64,000 bases of DNA from Halogranum amylolyticum (GCF_900110465.1 NZ_FODV01000008.1:62001-126000), one strand, 5' to 3'. Positions 39,791-48,825 are shown, counted from the first letter of the stretch. Made by a program: numbers and translations. The notes: a model not told the origin generated them from the sequence alone.

Positions 39791-41326
39791 TCATCGCCCC
39801 TGGACGGTCCGCGACACCCACCCGGACGGCCCACTCGGAAACGGCGAGGCCTCCTCTCGTGACTGGAGTGTCCCGGTCCCGTCAGTCGCCCGGACGACCA
39901 CCTCGTGTTCGTCCGCCGGCCGGTCGTAGCTGTAGAGCCACTGTCGCCAGACGTCGGTGCCGGGCAGCGGTTCGGAGAGCGTCGCGTCGGCCCACGTCCG
40001 ACCCCCGTCGACCGAAACTTCGACGCGTTCGATACCGCGCGTCCCGGCGTAGGCGTGCCCTGCGACCCGCTTCCGGCCGTCGCCGAGATCGGTGACGACG
40101 TGGAGTTTCGCGACGGTGTTCACCGGGCCGGTGCCGTGCCAACCGCGTTTCTCCCAGTAGCCGTCTTCCGGCCGTTCGAGAATCTCGATCTCGGTGAGCC
40201 ACTTCACGTTGATCTCGCCCCAGTGGCCGGGGATGAGCGCCCGTGCGGGGTAGCCGTGGCCGACCGGGAGCACGTCGCCGTTCATGCCGAACGCGAGAAA
40301 GCCGTCTCGGAGGGCCGACAGCGGGAACTCCTCGTAGAAGCCGTCGGCAGCGCGGAGCATCACACAACAGCCCTCGGACACCCCGGCCGGTTCGACGAGG
40401 TCCATGATTGGGACGCCGGTCCACAGCGCGTTGTCCAGTTTCTTCCCGTTGAGCGACTCGCCGACGCACCGCAGCGAGACGAACCGGTGTTCCGGGTCCA
40501 TCGTGGCGACGTCCGCGTAGCTGTAGCTGACCTCCTCGTCGACTGCGCCGGTAACCGTCAGCGTCCACTCGCTGGCGTCGACCGTCGGGTTCGTCGAGTT
40601 GATGTCGACCTCGTAGAACTGGTCGCTGACGAGGGGTTCCAGCCCGTCGACACCGAGTGACTTCTCGGTCGCCTCGGCCAGCAGTGCGTCGACGTCCGGC
40701 CCGGCCCACGGTTGGCCGACGTCGACTGTCGACTCGGTGGTCGACGACTGCCGCTGTCTCTGGGCACCGAGGACGTAGCCGCCGACGGCGAGCGGGAGCG
40801 CAGTCGCGACTGCTGCGAGGACGCGCCGTCGTTCGGTTCTCGGGTTACCGGACTCGCTTCCGAGTGTCGTGGGCACCCCACGAGTCGCGACGAGGTCGGC
40901 GACGGCGACGACGACGCCCGTCGCGACACCTGCGCCCAGCGACGAAACGAGTGCGCCGGTCACCACGAACGCGACTGCTGCCACCGATGCCGCCGCAACC
41001 GGCCCGGCGACCAGTCGGTCGAGTCGTCGACCGAGTCCGAGCGCGGCCAGCGCCGCTCCCGCGAACAGGAGAACCGAGAGGACCAGCGCCGTCACCACGT
41101 TGAGTTGACTCCCCAGGTCCCCGAGCACCACGATGCCGAACGTGATGACCGACCCGGGAAGCCGGCGAGCGAGAAAGCCCGCGATAGGACCTGCGACGAA
41201 CGCGGGCGTGAACGATGCGACGGCGAACGAACCGGCGACCCCCGCTGTGCCCGCTAACAGTGCCACGAGGGCGGTCCATGCAGGAGGGAGGCGGTCGGCG
41301 AGGGTGCGTGGTGTTCGAGAGGCCAT
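39791..41326 (-). CDS. Membrane-anchored sulfite oxidase-like molybdenum oxidoreductase
   Basis: A 511-residue protein. Five to six N-terminal membrane helices (about 15-185) are followed by a sulfite-oxidase/SorA-type molybdopterin domain: FVSLRCVGESLNGKKLDNALWTGVP with the Mo-ligand Cys, PVGHGYPARALIPGHWG and KWLTEIEILERPEDGYWEKRGW. The C-terminal dimerisation domain has GTRGIERVEVSVDGGRTW. The family oxidises sulfite or reduces oxidised methionine (YedY-like). Start at ATG 41326; ATG 41365, which overlaps the upstream stop by 8 bp, is possible. It sits 32 bp after the spondin-domain gene, so both are likely one transcript. No cytochrome partner is visible apart from its own membrane domain. 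Confidence 0.85.
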   Translation of the reverse strand: MASRTPRTLADRLPPAWTALVALLAGTAGVAGSFAVASFTPAFVAGPIAGFLARRLPGSVITFGIVVLGDLGSQLNVVTALVLSVLLFAGAALAALGLGRRLDRLVAGPVAAASVAAVAFVVTGALVSSLGAGVATGVVVAVADLVATRGVPTTLGSESGNPRTERRRVLAAVATALPLAVGGYVLGAQRQRQSSTTESTVDVGQPWAGPDVDALLAEATEKSLGVDGLEPLVSDQFYEVDINSTNPTVDASEWTLTVTGAVDEEVSYSYADVATMDPEHRFVSLRCVGESLNGKKLDNALWTGVPIMDLVEPAGVSEGCCVMLRAADGFYEEFPLSALRDGFLAFGMNGDVLPVGHGYPARALIPGHWGEINVKWLTEIEILERPEDGYWEKRGWHGTGPVNTVAKLHVVTDLGDGRKRVAGHAYAGTRGIERVEVSVDGGRTWADATLSEPLPGTDVWRQWLYSYDRPADEHEVVVRATDGTGTLQSREEASPFPSGPSGWVSRTVQGR

Positions 41327-41357
41327 AGCGCGGAGTAGATCGGTCGGACGACCGTCG

Positions 41358-42206
41358 TTACCCATCCATCGTTTCGCCCGGCGTGACGGTGAGTTTGACG
41401 ACGGAAGCAGTATCCGGGTAGTCGTACCCGTCGTCGACGTCGCTGATTCGGCGGACCGTTCCATCCTCGCTCGGCCCGGTGTCCGGCCCGGACTGCCGCG
41501 GGGCCTGGTTCGGCCCGACACCGGGTTCCTCGTTCACTTCGGTCCCGGCGTCCCACAGCAGGAGCAGCTCGGTCTTGTCGCCCTCGATGGGTTGCTCATC
41601 CTCGAACAGCGGGATACCCGCCGGTTCGGGCGCGTAGAACAGGTCGTTCGACTGGACGAACATCGTCGCCAGCGAGAGTCGTTGGCCCGCGTGAGCCTCG
41701 ACGGAGAACGTGTACGCACCGCCGGGACCGATTGGACCGGGTGTCTCGCCACCCTTGGGGACGGCGGCCGAACCGGCTTTGTCGACACTCATCGATACCT
41801 CTTCGACGAGTCCCGTCGGCCCACCGTCCTCGGCGAGCATCTCCAGTCCGTCGCCGGCAGCCTCACCCTCGGTGAACAGCGAGACGTCCGCTCCGTGGAC
41901 TGCGTAGGCCACGGGAGCGAGCACCATCGGGACCGGACCCTCTGACGTCCGGAGCGACTCTTCAGTTCCAACGTTCTCGACGCGAACCGTGAACCTCGTC
42001 GCCATCATCTCCGACGACTCGGTCGTCGTCTCGTTCATCCCGTCGGTCATCTCGGAGGACGTCGTCTCCGTCATCTCGGCGTCACCCATCCCGTCGGTCG
42101 TCGTGGCTTCGCTCCCGCCGCCACCACCGGTACACCCGGCTATCGCCACCGTGCCGACTGTTCCGACACCTAGCAGGAACCGCCGCCGCGTCGTACTTTG
42201 CGACAT
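41358..42206 (-). CDS. Tat-exported spondin-domain lipoprotein
   Basis: A 282-residue exported protein. The N-terminus RRRFLLGVGTVGTVAIAGCTGG combines a twin-arginine motif with a lipobox (Cys about 25), so it is a Tat lipoprotein. A Ser/Thr/Met/Glu-rich spacer (ETTTESSEMM) precedes the spondin-N-like domain: FTVRVENVG, VPMVLAPVAYAVHGADVSLF, GPGGAYTFSVEAHAGQRLSLATMFVQSNDLFYAP, and EDGYDYPDTASVVKLTV at the end. It is the first gene of a likely operon with the molybdoenzyme. The domain binds ligands or surfaces; its role here is unknown. Confidence 0.87.
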   Translation of the reverse strand: MSQSTTRRRFLLGVGTVGTVAIAGCTGGGGGSEATTTDGMGDAEMTETTSSEMTDGMNETTTESSEMMATRFTVRVENVGTEESLRTSEGPVPMVLAPVAYAVHGADVSLFTEGEAAGDGLEMLAEDGGPTGLVEEVSMSVDKAGSAAVPKGGETPGPIGPGGAYTFSVEAHAGQRLSLATMFVQSNDLFYAPEPAGIPLFEDEQPIEGDKTELLLLWDAGTEVNEEPGVGPNQAPRQSGPDTGPSEDGTVRRISDVDDGYDYPDTASVVKLTVTPGETMDG

Positions 42207-42281
42207 GACGAGAGAAGAGATGTCGTCTTCGACGATATCAATTTTTCAAACTCGAACTCAATTCGAATGAAACTCTCTTGT

Positions 42282-42297
42282 AACTCTCTCTAGAGTT
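42282..42297. promoter_or_regulatory. Inverted repeat between divergent genes
   Basis: AACTCT-CTCT-AGAGTT is a 6-4-6 inverted repeat about 80 bp upstream of the spondin-gene ATG, with a second AACTCTCT copy at 42271-42278 and a palindromic ATTCGAAT at 42261-42268. It could bind a regulator of the spondin/molybdoenzyme operon or of the 42355 gene. An AT-rich, TATA-like patch follows at about 42230-42240. Confidence 0.4.
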
Positions 42298-42354
42298 GGG
42301 CACAGTATGCCGACACGCCGGTGGACTCATCTCGTCAGCCACCTACATCACCGC

Positions 42355-42645
42355 ATGGTCAACACCGAGACACAGTCACTGCTCTCGGAGCTCGCCGCCC
42401 GACTCGACGCGACGGCCGAGCGGCCGATGCGGCCCGAGGTGACCCACTGGGTCGCCGAAGCCGACGCCGTCGCGAGCGACGTCGCCGATGCGGACGCCGA
42501 CCTTCCGGTCGACGTCGTCCGCACACGCGTCGGGCACGTCAGAGAGCTCCTGTCGCACGTCGAGGAGACAGGCGACGAGGAAGCCGACGAACACGTGACG
42601 GCGGCCAAGACGCTCGCCGACGAGGTTCTGGACCGACTCGACTGA
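42355..42645 (+). CDS. Conserved acidic helical protein
   Basis: A 96-residue protein starting MVNTETQSLLSELAARLDAT. It is acidic and almost all helix (VADADADLPVDVVRTRVGHV, then RELLSHVEETGDEEADEHVT). An upstream ATG at 42307 adds a His/Arg-rich 16-residue leader (MPTRRWTHLVSHLHHR), which looks like a spurious extension. There are no Cys or membrane segments. Function is unknown; its neighbour is divergent. Confidence 0.65.
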   Translation: MVNTETQSLLSELAARLDATAERPMRPEVTHWVAEADAVASDVADADADLPVDVVRTRVGHVRELLSHVEETGDEEADEHVTAAKTLADEVLDRLD

Positions 42646-42738
42646 GGCGTTCACACCACCACAACACACTTCTCGAACAGCCGGAACAGCTATCGACCGA
42701 CGACTCGCCGAGAGACGGTAGGTCGCCTGGGCAACCAG

Positions 42739-43017
42739 CTACTCTCGCGGGACGCGCTCGACCTGGAACTCCCGGTAGTCGCCGTAGGCGACGTCGAGCG
42801 CGCCGAGCCACCAGTTCCAGCGCGACGGGAGAGCGGTTCCCTCGGGGGCGTCCGCGAGGTTTTCGATCACTTCCTCGACCGTCAGCGGGCGGCCACGGTC
42901 GGCCTCGTGTTTCCCGGAGTCCGAGAGGTCACGAGCCTGTCGGGCGACGACGCGTCGCTCCGCGTCGGTGCCGCCGAACGCCGATTCGAGCGCCGTCTCG
43001 AGCTCTTCGGGGTCCAT
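42739..43017 (-). CDS. Small conserved haloarchaeal protein
   Basis: A 92-residue protein starting MDPEELETALESAFGGTDAE, with an acidic helical first half and a second half reading SRWNWWLGALDVAYGDYREF followed by QVERVPRE. The aromatic cluster suggests a compact fold. I chose the ATG at 43017 because the preceding codons run into the upstream gene on the same strand, 38 bp away. Function unknown. Confidence 0.6.
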   Translation of the reverse strand: MDPEELETALESAFGGTDAERRVVARQARDLSDSGKHEADRGRPLTVEEVIENLADAPEGTALPSRWNWWLGALDVAYGDYREFQVERVPRE

Positions 43018-43055
43018 GTCGGCGACGAAGCGGTCGACGCACGTGAGTGTTCGCC

Positions 43056-43865
43056 CTACGCGACCCACGCCAGCAGAACGAACAGCGCCCCCCACGCGGC
43101 GAGCACCCAGCCGATGCCGTCCGTCTGCGTGGCGAATTCGAGCGCCGCCGCGACGGCGACGAACAACAGCCCGATCCCGACGAGGATCGCCCGGTCGGCG
43201 GTCAGTTTCGGTTCGCTCGCCTCGTTCCGTTCGCTCAACTGTCTCAGTGCGGGGCGAACCTCGTCGAACACGTCCGCGGGGACGACCAGTCCGAACGGTG
43301 CGTCGAGCGCGTTCCCCTGCGTGTGACGGAGCGCACAGACGACGTACGGGCCGAGTCGGAACGATCGAAACGACTTGAGCCCACTGAGGTCGTGTTCGAG
43401 TCGTCGGTCGTCGTGCTCGCGGGTGAGCACACCGGTCTCGGTGTCGAGCGTCCCACCCTTCGACCCGGTGGTCGCGACGGTCCACGCGAAGAGGCCGACC
43501 ACCGTGTAGACGAGAATCAGCCACGGGGCCGCCCCGAGGCTCAGGAAGAGCGCGAACCCGACCGGCGTCGCGAGCGCGAGCCACCGGAGTTCGAGCTCCG
43601 GGAGGTGGTCGCGGAGCGTCCGTTTCTCCTCGTCCTCGCCGTAGCGAAGCGCGTACCAGAGGTAGAGCAGCGAGAACGGCCCGCCCACGACGAGGACGAC
43701 GACGAAGAGGAGGACGAACTCCAGCGACCCGCCGAGCGCCACCGCGGCGATAGCGAACGCGAGCGAGAGCGCGACGGCGAGGTAGACGCCGGCACCGACG
43801 TGTCTGACGACCGCGGCGAGTCGGCCCGGCGGCCGACCCGACCACTCGACCGTGGAGGGGACCAT
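43056..43865 (-). CDS. Membrane protein with an internal soluble domain
   Basis: A 269-residue protein with four N-terminal transmembrane helices (about 22-45, 47-70, 92-112 and 115-130; examples AGVYLAVALSLAFAIAAVAL and LVYTVVGLFAWTVATTG) and two at the C-terminus (ILVGIGLLFVAVAAALEFAT, IGWVLAAWGALFVLLAWVA). A soluble domain of about 75 residues lies in between (TGVLTREHDDRRLEHDLSGL), resembling small PH-like domains of haloarchaeal membrane proteins. Function unknown. Confidence 0.7.
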   Translation of the reverse strand: MVPSTVEWSGRPPGRLAAVVRHVGAGVYLAVALSLAFAIAAVALGGSLEFVLLFVVVLVVGGPFSLLYLWYALRYGEDEEKRTLRDHLPELELRWLALATPVGFALFLSLGAAPWLILVYTVVGLFAWTVATTGSKGGTLDTETGVLTREHDDRRLEHDLSGLKSFRSFRLGPYVVCALRHTQGNALDAPFGLVVPADVFDEVRPALRQLSERNEASEPKLTADRAILVGIGLLFVAVAAALEFATQTDGIGWVLAAWGALFVLLAWVA

Positions 43866-43910
43866 GCGGTGGGCTACTCAGCTACTCGACAAAAGACTGG
43901 GGTCGAGCGG

Positions 43911-44996
43911 TCAGTTCCACCACTCGCTGCGCCGCTCGCGGTAACTCGCGTCGCGGAACGGGTCGGGTCGTTCGGCGGCGTCCTCCATCCCGAGCCCGTA
44001 GGCCAGCCAGTTGCCGACGTGCCAGCCCACGGCGGGCGTGTCGAGGTCGACGAGCGTGATACGGAGCGTGGCGTAGGTCTCGATGGCGCCGTCGCCGTCG
44101 GGGTCCGGACCGAGCGTCTGGAAGCACGAGCCCGCACCCTGTCCGCAGGGAGAGGTCTCGCTGAACTGGACGACGACGTCCGCCCGCTCGGGCGAGTCGA
44201 CGAACCGGAACGAGAGGTTGCCGGGGACGCTGTTGCTCCCGTCGGCACCGTTCTCGTAGTAGGTCAGCGCGTGCTGGACCTGCTCGCGCGTCGCCGCCGG
44301 GTCCGAGACGTTCCGCTCGTCGACGTAGACGGTGAACTCGGAGTCGGGCCACGGGAAGTCACGGTCGGTCGCGTTCGGCTGTTTCGGGGTGTAGAGCACC
44401 GACTCGGCGCGCATCACGTCCTGTGGGGCGTCGTCGTGGCGAAGCCCGAGCGTGTGTCCGAGTTCGTGTCTCAACACGAGCGTCGTCGACTCCGTGGAGA
44501 GACCAGTCTTCACGTAGACCTGTTCGGGACGGTCGATCTGTCCGGCGTCGGTGACGAGCGGGGCACAGCCGACGGCGTCGTGGGTGTCGCCACAGGCGGG
44601 GACGTCGTCGACGAAGTTCACGACGAGATCCGGCTCCTCGGCGTCGGGGACGACCCGGTAGTCGACGTCGAAGCCGGCGTACTGTCTCGCCCGTTGTTCC
44701 CAGTAAGCGGTCGCAGCCTCGACGACGTCGACGTGCCCCCGGTCGGCGGGCCCCTCGACGCCGACGACGAGCGGGTCGTCGCCCCACGGGTTCGGCTTCG
44801 CCGGGACGGCCGTCCCGGCGGCGGCGGTCGCGTTCGCCGTCGAACCTACGGGGGTCCCCGTCGCGGTCGCCGTCTCCCCGCTGTCTGCTAGCGGATCGTC
44901 GGTCGTCGGAGGAGCGGCGTCGTCGAACGTCACGCCGAGACAGCCCGAGACGAGTAACAGACAGACGAGAGCGAGTGTGAGCGCCGCGTTCCGCAT
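43911..44996 (-). CDS. Secreted metzincin-type lipoprotein protease
   Basis: A 361-residue exported protein: signal with lipobox LLVSGC (Cys19), then a Thr/Ala-rich spacer, then a catalytic domain with HELGHTLGLRH (HExxHxxGxxH, 177-187), the zinc motif of matrixin-like metzincins, and a likely Met-turn around VMRAE. Two disulfide-type Cys pairs are visible (ACGDTHDAVGC; PCGQGAGSC). It should be lipid-anchored on the outside. It probably degrades or trims surface proteins. Single gene with 45 bp to the membrane-protein gene downstream. Confidence 0.87.
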   Translation of the reverse strand: MRNAALTLALVCLLLVSGCLGVTFDDAAPPTTDDPLADSGETATATGTPVGSTANATAAAGTAVPAKPNPWGDDPLVVGVEGPADRGHVDVVEAATAYWEQRARQYAGFDVDYRVVPDAEEPDLVVNFVDDVPACGDTHDAVGCAPLVTDAGQIDRPEQVYVKTGLSTESTTLVLRHELGHTLGLRHDDAPQDVMRAESVLYTPKQPNATDRDFPWPDSEFTVYVDERNVSDPAATREQVQHALTYYENGADGSNSVPGNLSFRFVDSPERADVVVQFSETSPCGQGAGSCFQTLGPDPDGDGAIETYATLRITLVDLDTPAVGWHVGNWLAYGLGMEDAAERPDPFRDASYRERRSEWWN

Positions 44997-45076
44997 TGTT
45001 TCATTCTCCGTCGGACGAACGTAAGAGCGTTGCGGCGCAGGTCACTACCTCGGTCTGTCGGCCGACGTCACACCGG

Positions 45077-46033
45077 TCAATCGTGGGTCGTCGGTCGGTG
45101 ACAGTCGAAGGCGGCGGTCTCGACGTGTGCGCCCTCCAACTGGAGCGTGGCGTGGTCGACGCCGAACCGGTCGCCGAGCAGTCGCTGGGTCTGCCCGAGA
45201 ATCGCGTCGCCGTCGGCCTCGGCGGTCGTGACGAGATGACCGCTCAGCGCGACCCGCTGTGAGTCGAGCGCCCAGACGTGGAGATGGTGGACGTCGGCGA
45301 CGCCGTCGACGGCGGCCAGCGCCGCGCGTATCTCGTCGACGTCGAGTCCACGGGGCGTCCCCTGCAAGAGGATGTTGAGACTGTCGCGGAGCAGGTCCCA
45401 CACAGAGTAGGAGACGAGCGCGGCGACGACGAGCGCGAACACCGGATCGAGCACGTACCAGTCGGTGACGAGGAGAGTGAGACCGAGAACGACGGCGGCG
45501 ACGCTCCCGGCGGCGTCGGCCAACAGGTGGAGGAACGCCCCTTCGACGTTCAGCGAGTCGCGGTGACCCGAGAGCACCCACGCGGCGACGAGGTTCGCGA
45601 CGAGGCCGACGACGCCCACGGCGACGACGAGCGACGCGTCGACCGGACGTGGGTCGCCGAACCGCCGGAGCGCGTCGTAGACGACGTAGCCGACGACGCC
45701 GAGGAGAAACAGCCCGTTGACGAGCGCGCCGAGCACCTCCGCCCGGTGGTAGCCGTAGGTGCGCCGGGCGTCTGCCGGGCGGGTCGACACCCACGCGGCG
45801 AACAGCGCCAAGAGGAGACTGGCGCTGTCGGTGAGCATATGCGTCGCGTCGGCGAGGAGCGTCACCGAGTCCGCCAGCAGCGCTCCGACCAGTTCGACGA
45901 CGAAGAACGCGGTGTTGATCGCGAGGGCGACGAGGAGCGCCCGCCGACTGGCGGCCGCGTGGTCGGGGTGACCGGCGTGGCTACCGTGCCCGGCGTGCCT
46001 CGCGTCCTCGCCGTGGCTGGGGTCGCCGGACAT
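45077..46033 (-). CDS. Cation diffusion facilitator metal exporter
   Basis: A 318-residue CDF protein with a His-rich N-terminus (HGEDARHAGHGSHAGHPDH) and six membrane helices. Metal-site residues appear in ADATHMLTDSASLLLALFA (H-x3-D) and HLLADAAGSVAAVVLGL; the C-terminal cytosolic domain (DVHHLHVWALDSQRVALSGHLV) has the ferredoxin-like metal-sensing fold. It expels Zn2+ (or Cd/Co/Ni) by proton antiport. The start is 9 bp downstream of the CPx-ATPase stop codon, so the two are one operon. Confidence 0.92.
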   Translation of the reverse strand: MSGDPSHGEDARHAGHGSHAGHPDHAAASRRALLVALAINTAFFVVELVGALLADSVTLLADATHMLTDSASLLLALFAAWVSTRPADARRTYGYHRAEVLGALVNGLFLLGVVGYVVYDALRRFGDPRPVDASLVVAVGVVGLVANLVAAWVLSGHRDSLNVEGAFLHLLADAAGSVAAVVLGLTLLVTDWYVLDPVFALVVAALVSYSVWDLLRDSLNILLQGTPRGLDVDEIRAALAAVDGVADVHHLHVWALDSQRVALSGHLVTTAEADGDAILGQTQRLLGDRFGVDHATLQLEGAHVETAAFDCHRPTTHD

Positions 46034-46042
46034 CGGAGCACC

Positions 46043-48700
46043 TCAGTCGTGGTCGGTGTGACTGTGGTCGGCGTGGTCGTGGCCGTCGTGACCCTCGTTG
46101 CCGCCGTCGCCGTGTTCCCACCCGTTCGACTCGGGGGAGACGCCGGCGAGTCGCATCGCGTTGCCCGTGACACCGAGGCTCATCCCCATGTCGCCGACGA
46201 CGACGGCGACGATGACGGAGACGAGACCCAGCGGCGCGCCGACCGCGAGGACGGCCTTCACCGCGAGCGACGCCCAGATGTTCTGCCGGATGACGCTGTT
46301 GGCCTGCGAGGCGAGGTCGTAGAGGTAGGGCATCCGCGTCAGGTCGTCGGCCATCAGCGCGACGTCCGCCGTCTCCAGCGCCGTGTCGGTGCCGGCCGCA
46401 CCCATCGCGATGCCGACCGTCGCCGTCGCCAGGGCGGGCGCGTCGTTGACGCCGTCGCCGACCATCGCGACGCCGCCGTCGTACTGCTTGCGCAGGCGTT
46501 CGACGACTTCGACCTTCTGTTCGGGCAGCAGATCCGCCCGCACTTCGTCGACGCCGACCTGCTGGGCGATGGCCTGCGCGGTGCGTTCGTTGTCGCCGGT
46601 GAGCATCACGACGTGTTCGACGCCGAGTTCGCGCAGTCGTGAGACGGCCCACTTCGCCTCCGGGCGGACCGTGTCGGCGATGGCGACGACGCCCTCCAGT
46701 TCGTCTTCGGTGCCGACGAGGACGACCGACTTCCCCTCGGCCTGCAGTCGGGGGATGGTCTCGTTGACGAGATCGAGGTAGGTGCCGTGCTCGCAGTCGC
46801 GGGGGGCCGCGGCGTCGCCGTCGTCGCCGGCGACGATTGGACCACTACCCGTCGCCGCGCCGCCATCGGTCCTGATGTGCGTGTGCTCCAACTCGAAGCC
46901 GAGCTCCGCGAACAGACCGGGTTTGCCGGCGTAGTGGGTCGTTCCGTCGAGGTCGGCCTTCACGCCCTTGCCGGTGATCGCCTCGAAGTTCGCGATCTCG
47001 CGGTCGGGGACGCCGTGGCGCTCGGCGTGGTCGACGATGGCGGCGGCGATGGGGTGTTCGCTGCGCTGTTCGAGCGCGCGGGCACAGCGCAGGAGGTCCG
47101 ACTCGGACGTGCCGTTGAGCGTGATGACGTCCGTCACGGCGAGTTCGCCGGTCGTGAGCGTCCCCGTCTTGTCGAAGGCGACGGCGTCGACCTCGCCCAT
47201 CGCCTCGAGGTGGTTTCCGCCCTTGATCAGCACGCCGTTTCGAGCGGCGCTCGTGATACCCGAGACGACCGAGACGGGCGTCGAGATGACGAACGCACAC
47301 GGACAGGCGATGACGAGCAGCGTCAGACCGCGGACGAACGCCTCGGTCCACGTGACGCCGAAGACGGTCGGCGAGAGCAGCGTCGTCCCGATCGCGAGGG
47401 CGACGATCACCGGCGTGTAGTAGCGCGCGAAGCGGTCGACGAACTGCTCTGACTCCGTTCTGTTGGACTGGGCGTCCTCGACCATCTCGATGACGCGCGA
47501 GAGCGTCGACTCCGCCGCGGTCGTCGTCACTTCGATCTCGAGGTAGCCGCTCTCGACGATGCTGCCGGCGTACACCTCGTCGCCGGCGGCCTTGTCGACA
47601 GGGACGCTCTCGCCGGTGATCGGCGACTCGTCGATCGGACTCGACCCCTCGCGGACGACGCCGTCGATCGGTACCTTGTCGCCGGGGCGGACGACGACCG
47701 TCTCGCCGACGGCGACGTCCTCGACGGCGACGGTCGTCTCCTCGCCGTCGCGGAGCACCGTCGCGGTGTCCGGCGACAGCTCCATCAGCTCTCGCATGGA
47801 GTTGCGCGCTCGGTCCATCGAGAACCGCTCGAGCAGTTCGGCCACGCTGAACAGCACGGCCAGCGTCGCCGCCTCGAACGGCAGGTCGACGAGCAGTGCG
47901 CCGACGATCCCCGTCGCCATCAGGAAGTCGATGTCGAGATTGCGGTTCTTCGCCGAGTAGTAGCCGTTACGGACGATGGCCTGTCCGGCAGCGAGGACGG
48001 CGGCGAGGTAGAACGCCCACGCGACGGTGACGTCGCGGCTGAAGACGGTGACGAGCGTCACGTCGAGACCGGTGAGCAGGAACTCGACGACGATTCCGAA
48101 GAGCAGGAACACGGCACCTGCAATCGTCTTCAGTGCGCGGGGACTCCGCCAGACGGCGCTCGAGGAGTCGTCGGTGTCGCCGGACTCGACGGCGTAGCCA
48201 GCGCCCTCGATGGCGGCGACGACCGACCCGCGACTCGTGCGGGCCGGGTCGTAGGTGACGAGGACGCGCCCCGTCGTCGGTTGTGTCTCGTACTCGACGA
48301 CGCCGTCGACGGTGGCCAGCGCGTTCTCGACTTTCCCCGCGCAGGAACCGCAGTCCATGTCGGGGACGTCGAACGCCTCCTGCTCGCTGTCGGCGACGGC
48401 GTACCCCGCACCCTCGACGCGCTCGCGGATGGCGTCGGGTCCCGTCACTGCCGGGTCGTACTGGACGACGAGCGTCCCCGTCGTCGGCCGCGGGTCGGTC
48501 GCGTGGAGCCCGTCGAGACCAGCCAACGCGTTCTCGACTTTCCCCGCACAGGAACCGCAATCCATCTCCGGTACCGACAGCTGGAGCGTCTCGCCGCGCT
48601 CGGCCGTCGGTGTCGCGTCGGCGTGGACGTGGCTCTCTTCCGCCTCGTGGCTACAGCCACACGAACCGCCGCCGCAACTGTTCTCCGTCTCGTCAGTCAT
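46043..48700 (-). CDS. P1B-type heavy-metal ATPase (Zn/Cd type)
   Basis: An 885-residue heavy-metal P-type ATPase. The N-terminus is Cys/His-rich (SCGGGSCGCSHEAEESHVH) and followed by two HMA domains with MDCGSC at 46-51 and 115-120. The catalytic core has CPC at 466-468, DKTGT at 510-514, GDGVNDAPALA, and a His-rich C-terminal tail (HGDGGNEGHDGHDHADHSHT). The layout fits a Zn/Cd/Pb exporter of the ZntA type rather than a Cu pump. It has a TATA box about 26-30 bp upstream of the ATG and is followed by a CDF gene; together they form a metal-efflux operon. Confidence 0.92.
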   Translation of the reverse strand: MTDETENSCGGGSCGCSHEAEESHVHADATPTAERGETLQLSVPEMDCGSCAGKVENALAGLDGLHATDPRPTTGTLVVQYDPAVTGPDAIRERVEGAGYAVADSEQEAFDVPDMDCGSCAGKVENALATVDGVVEYETQPTTGRVLVTYDPARTSRGSVVAAIEGAGYAVESGDTDDSSSAVWRSPRALKTIAGAVFLLFGIVVEFLLTGLDVTLVTVFSRDVTVAWAFYLAAVLAAGQAIVRNGYYSAKNRNLDIDFLMATGIVGALLVDLPFEAATLAVLFSVAELLERFSMDRARNSMRELMELSPDTATVLRDGEETTVAVEDVAVGETVVVRPGDKVPIDGVVREGSSPIDESPITGESVPVDKAAGDEVYAGSIVESGYLEIEVTTTAAESTLSRVIEMVEDAQSNRTESEQFVDRFARYYTPVIVALAIGTTLLSPTVFGVTWTEAFVRGLTLLVIACPCAFVISTPVSVVSGITSAARNGVLIKGGNHLEAMGEVDAVAFDKTGTLTTGELAVTDVITLNGTSESDLLRCARALEQRSEHPIAAAIVDHAERHGVPDREIANFEAITGKGVKADLDGTTHYAGKPGLFAELGFELEHTHIRTDGGAATGSGPIVAGDDGDAAAPRDCEHGTYLDLVNETIPRLQAEGKSVVLVGTEDELEGVVAIADTVRPEAKWAVSRLRELGVEHVVMLTGDNERTAQAIAQQVGVDEVRADLLPEQKVEVVERLRKQYDGGVAMVGDGVNDAPALATATVGIAMGAAGTDTALETADVALMADDLTRMPYLYDLASQANSVIRQNIWASLAVKAVLAVGAPLGLVSVIVAVVVGDMGMSLGVTGNAMRLAGVSPESNGWEHGDGGNEGHDGHDHADHSHTDHD

Positions 48701-48725
48701 TGGCTGAGCGTAGTAACTCCGGGAG

Positions 48726-48732
48726 TATTAAT
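48726..48732 (-). promoter_or_regulatory. TATA box of the metal-ATPase operon
   Basis: Minus-strand ATTAATA, centred about 26 bp upstream of a start near 48703, three bases before the ATG. A leaderless transcript is expected. Confidence 0.6.
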
Positions 48733-48777
48733 CTCTCTGCCACAGCTACATCAGTGGATAATACAGATTAACAATTT

Positions 48778-48793
48778 TTAACGACATCGTTAA
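48778..48793. promoter_or_regulatory. 7-2-7 palindrome between rnpB and the metal-ATPase gene
   Basis: TTAACGA-CA-TCGTTAA lies about 45 bp upstream of the metal-ATPase TATA box and about 30 bp past the 3' end of rnpB. It could be an operator for a metal-responsive repressor or activator; the neighbouring AT-rich run could also serve rnpB termination. Confidence 0.45.
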
Positions 48794-48825
48794 TAACTCG
48801 TCGCTCGAAGTCGTCACTTCGGGGT

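Noticed and set aside
41133-41945. Plus-strand open frame opposite the molybdoenzyme and spondin genes
   Set aside because: Composition-driven shadow of two well-supported minus-strand genes.
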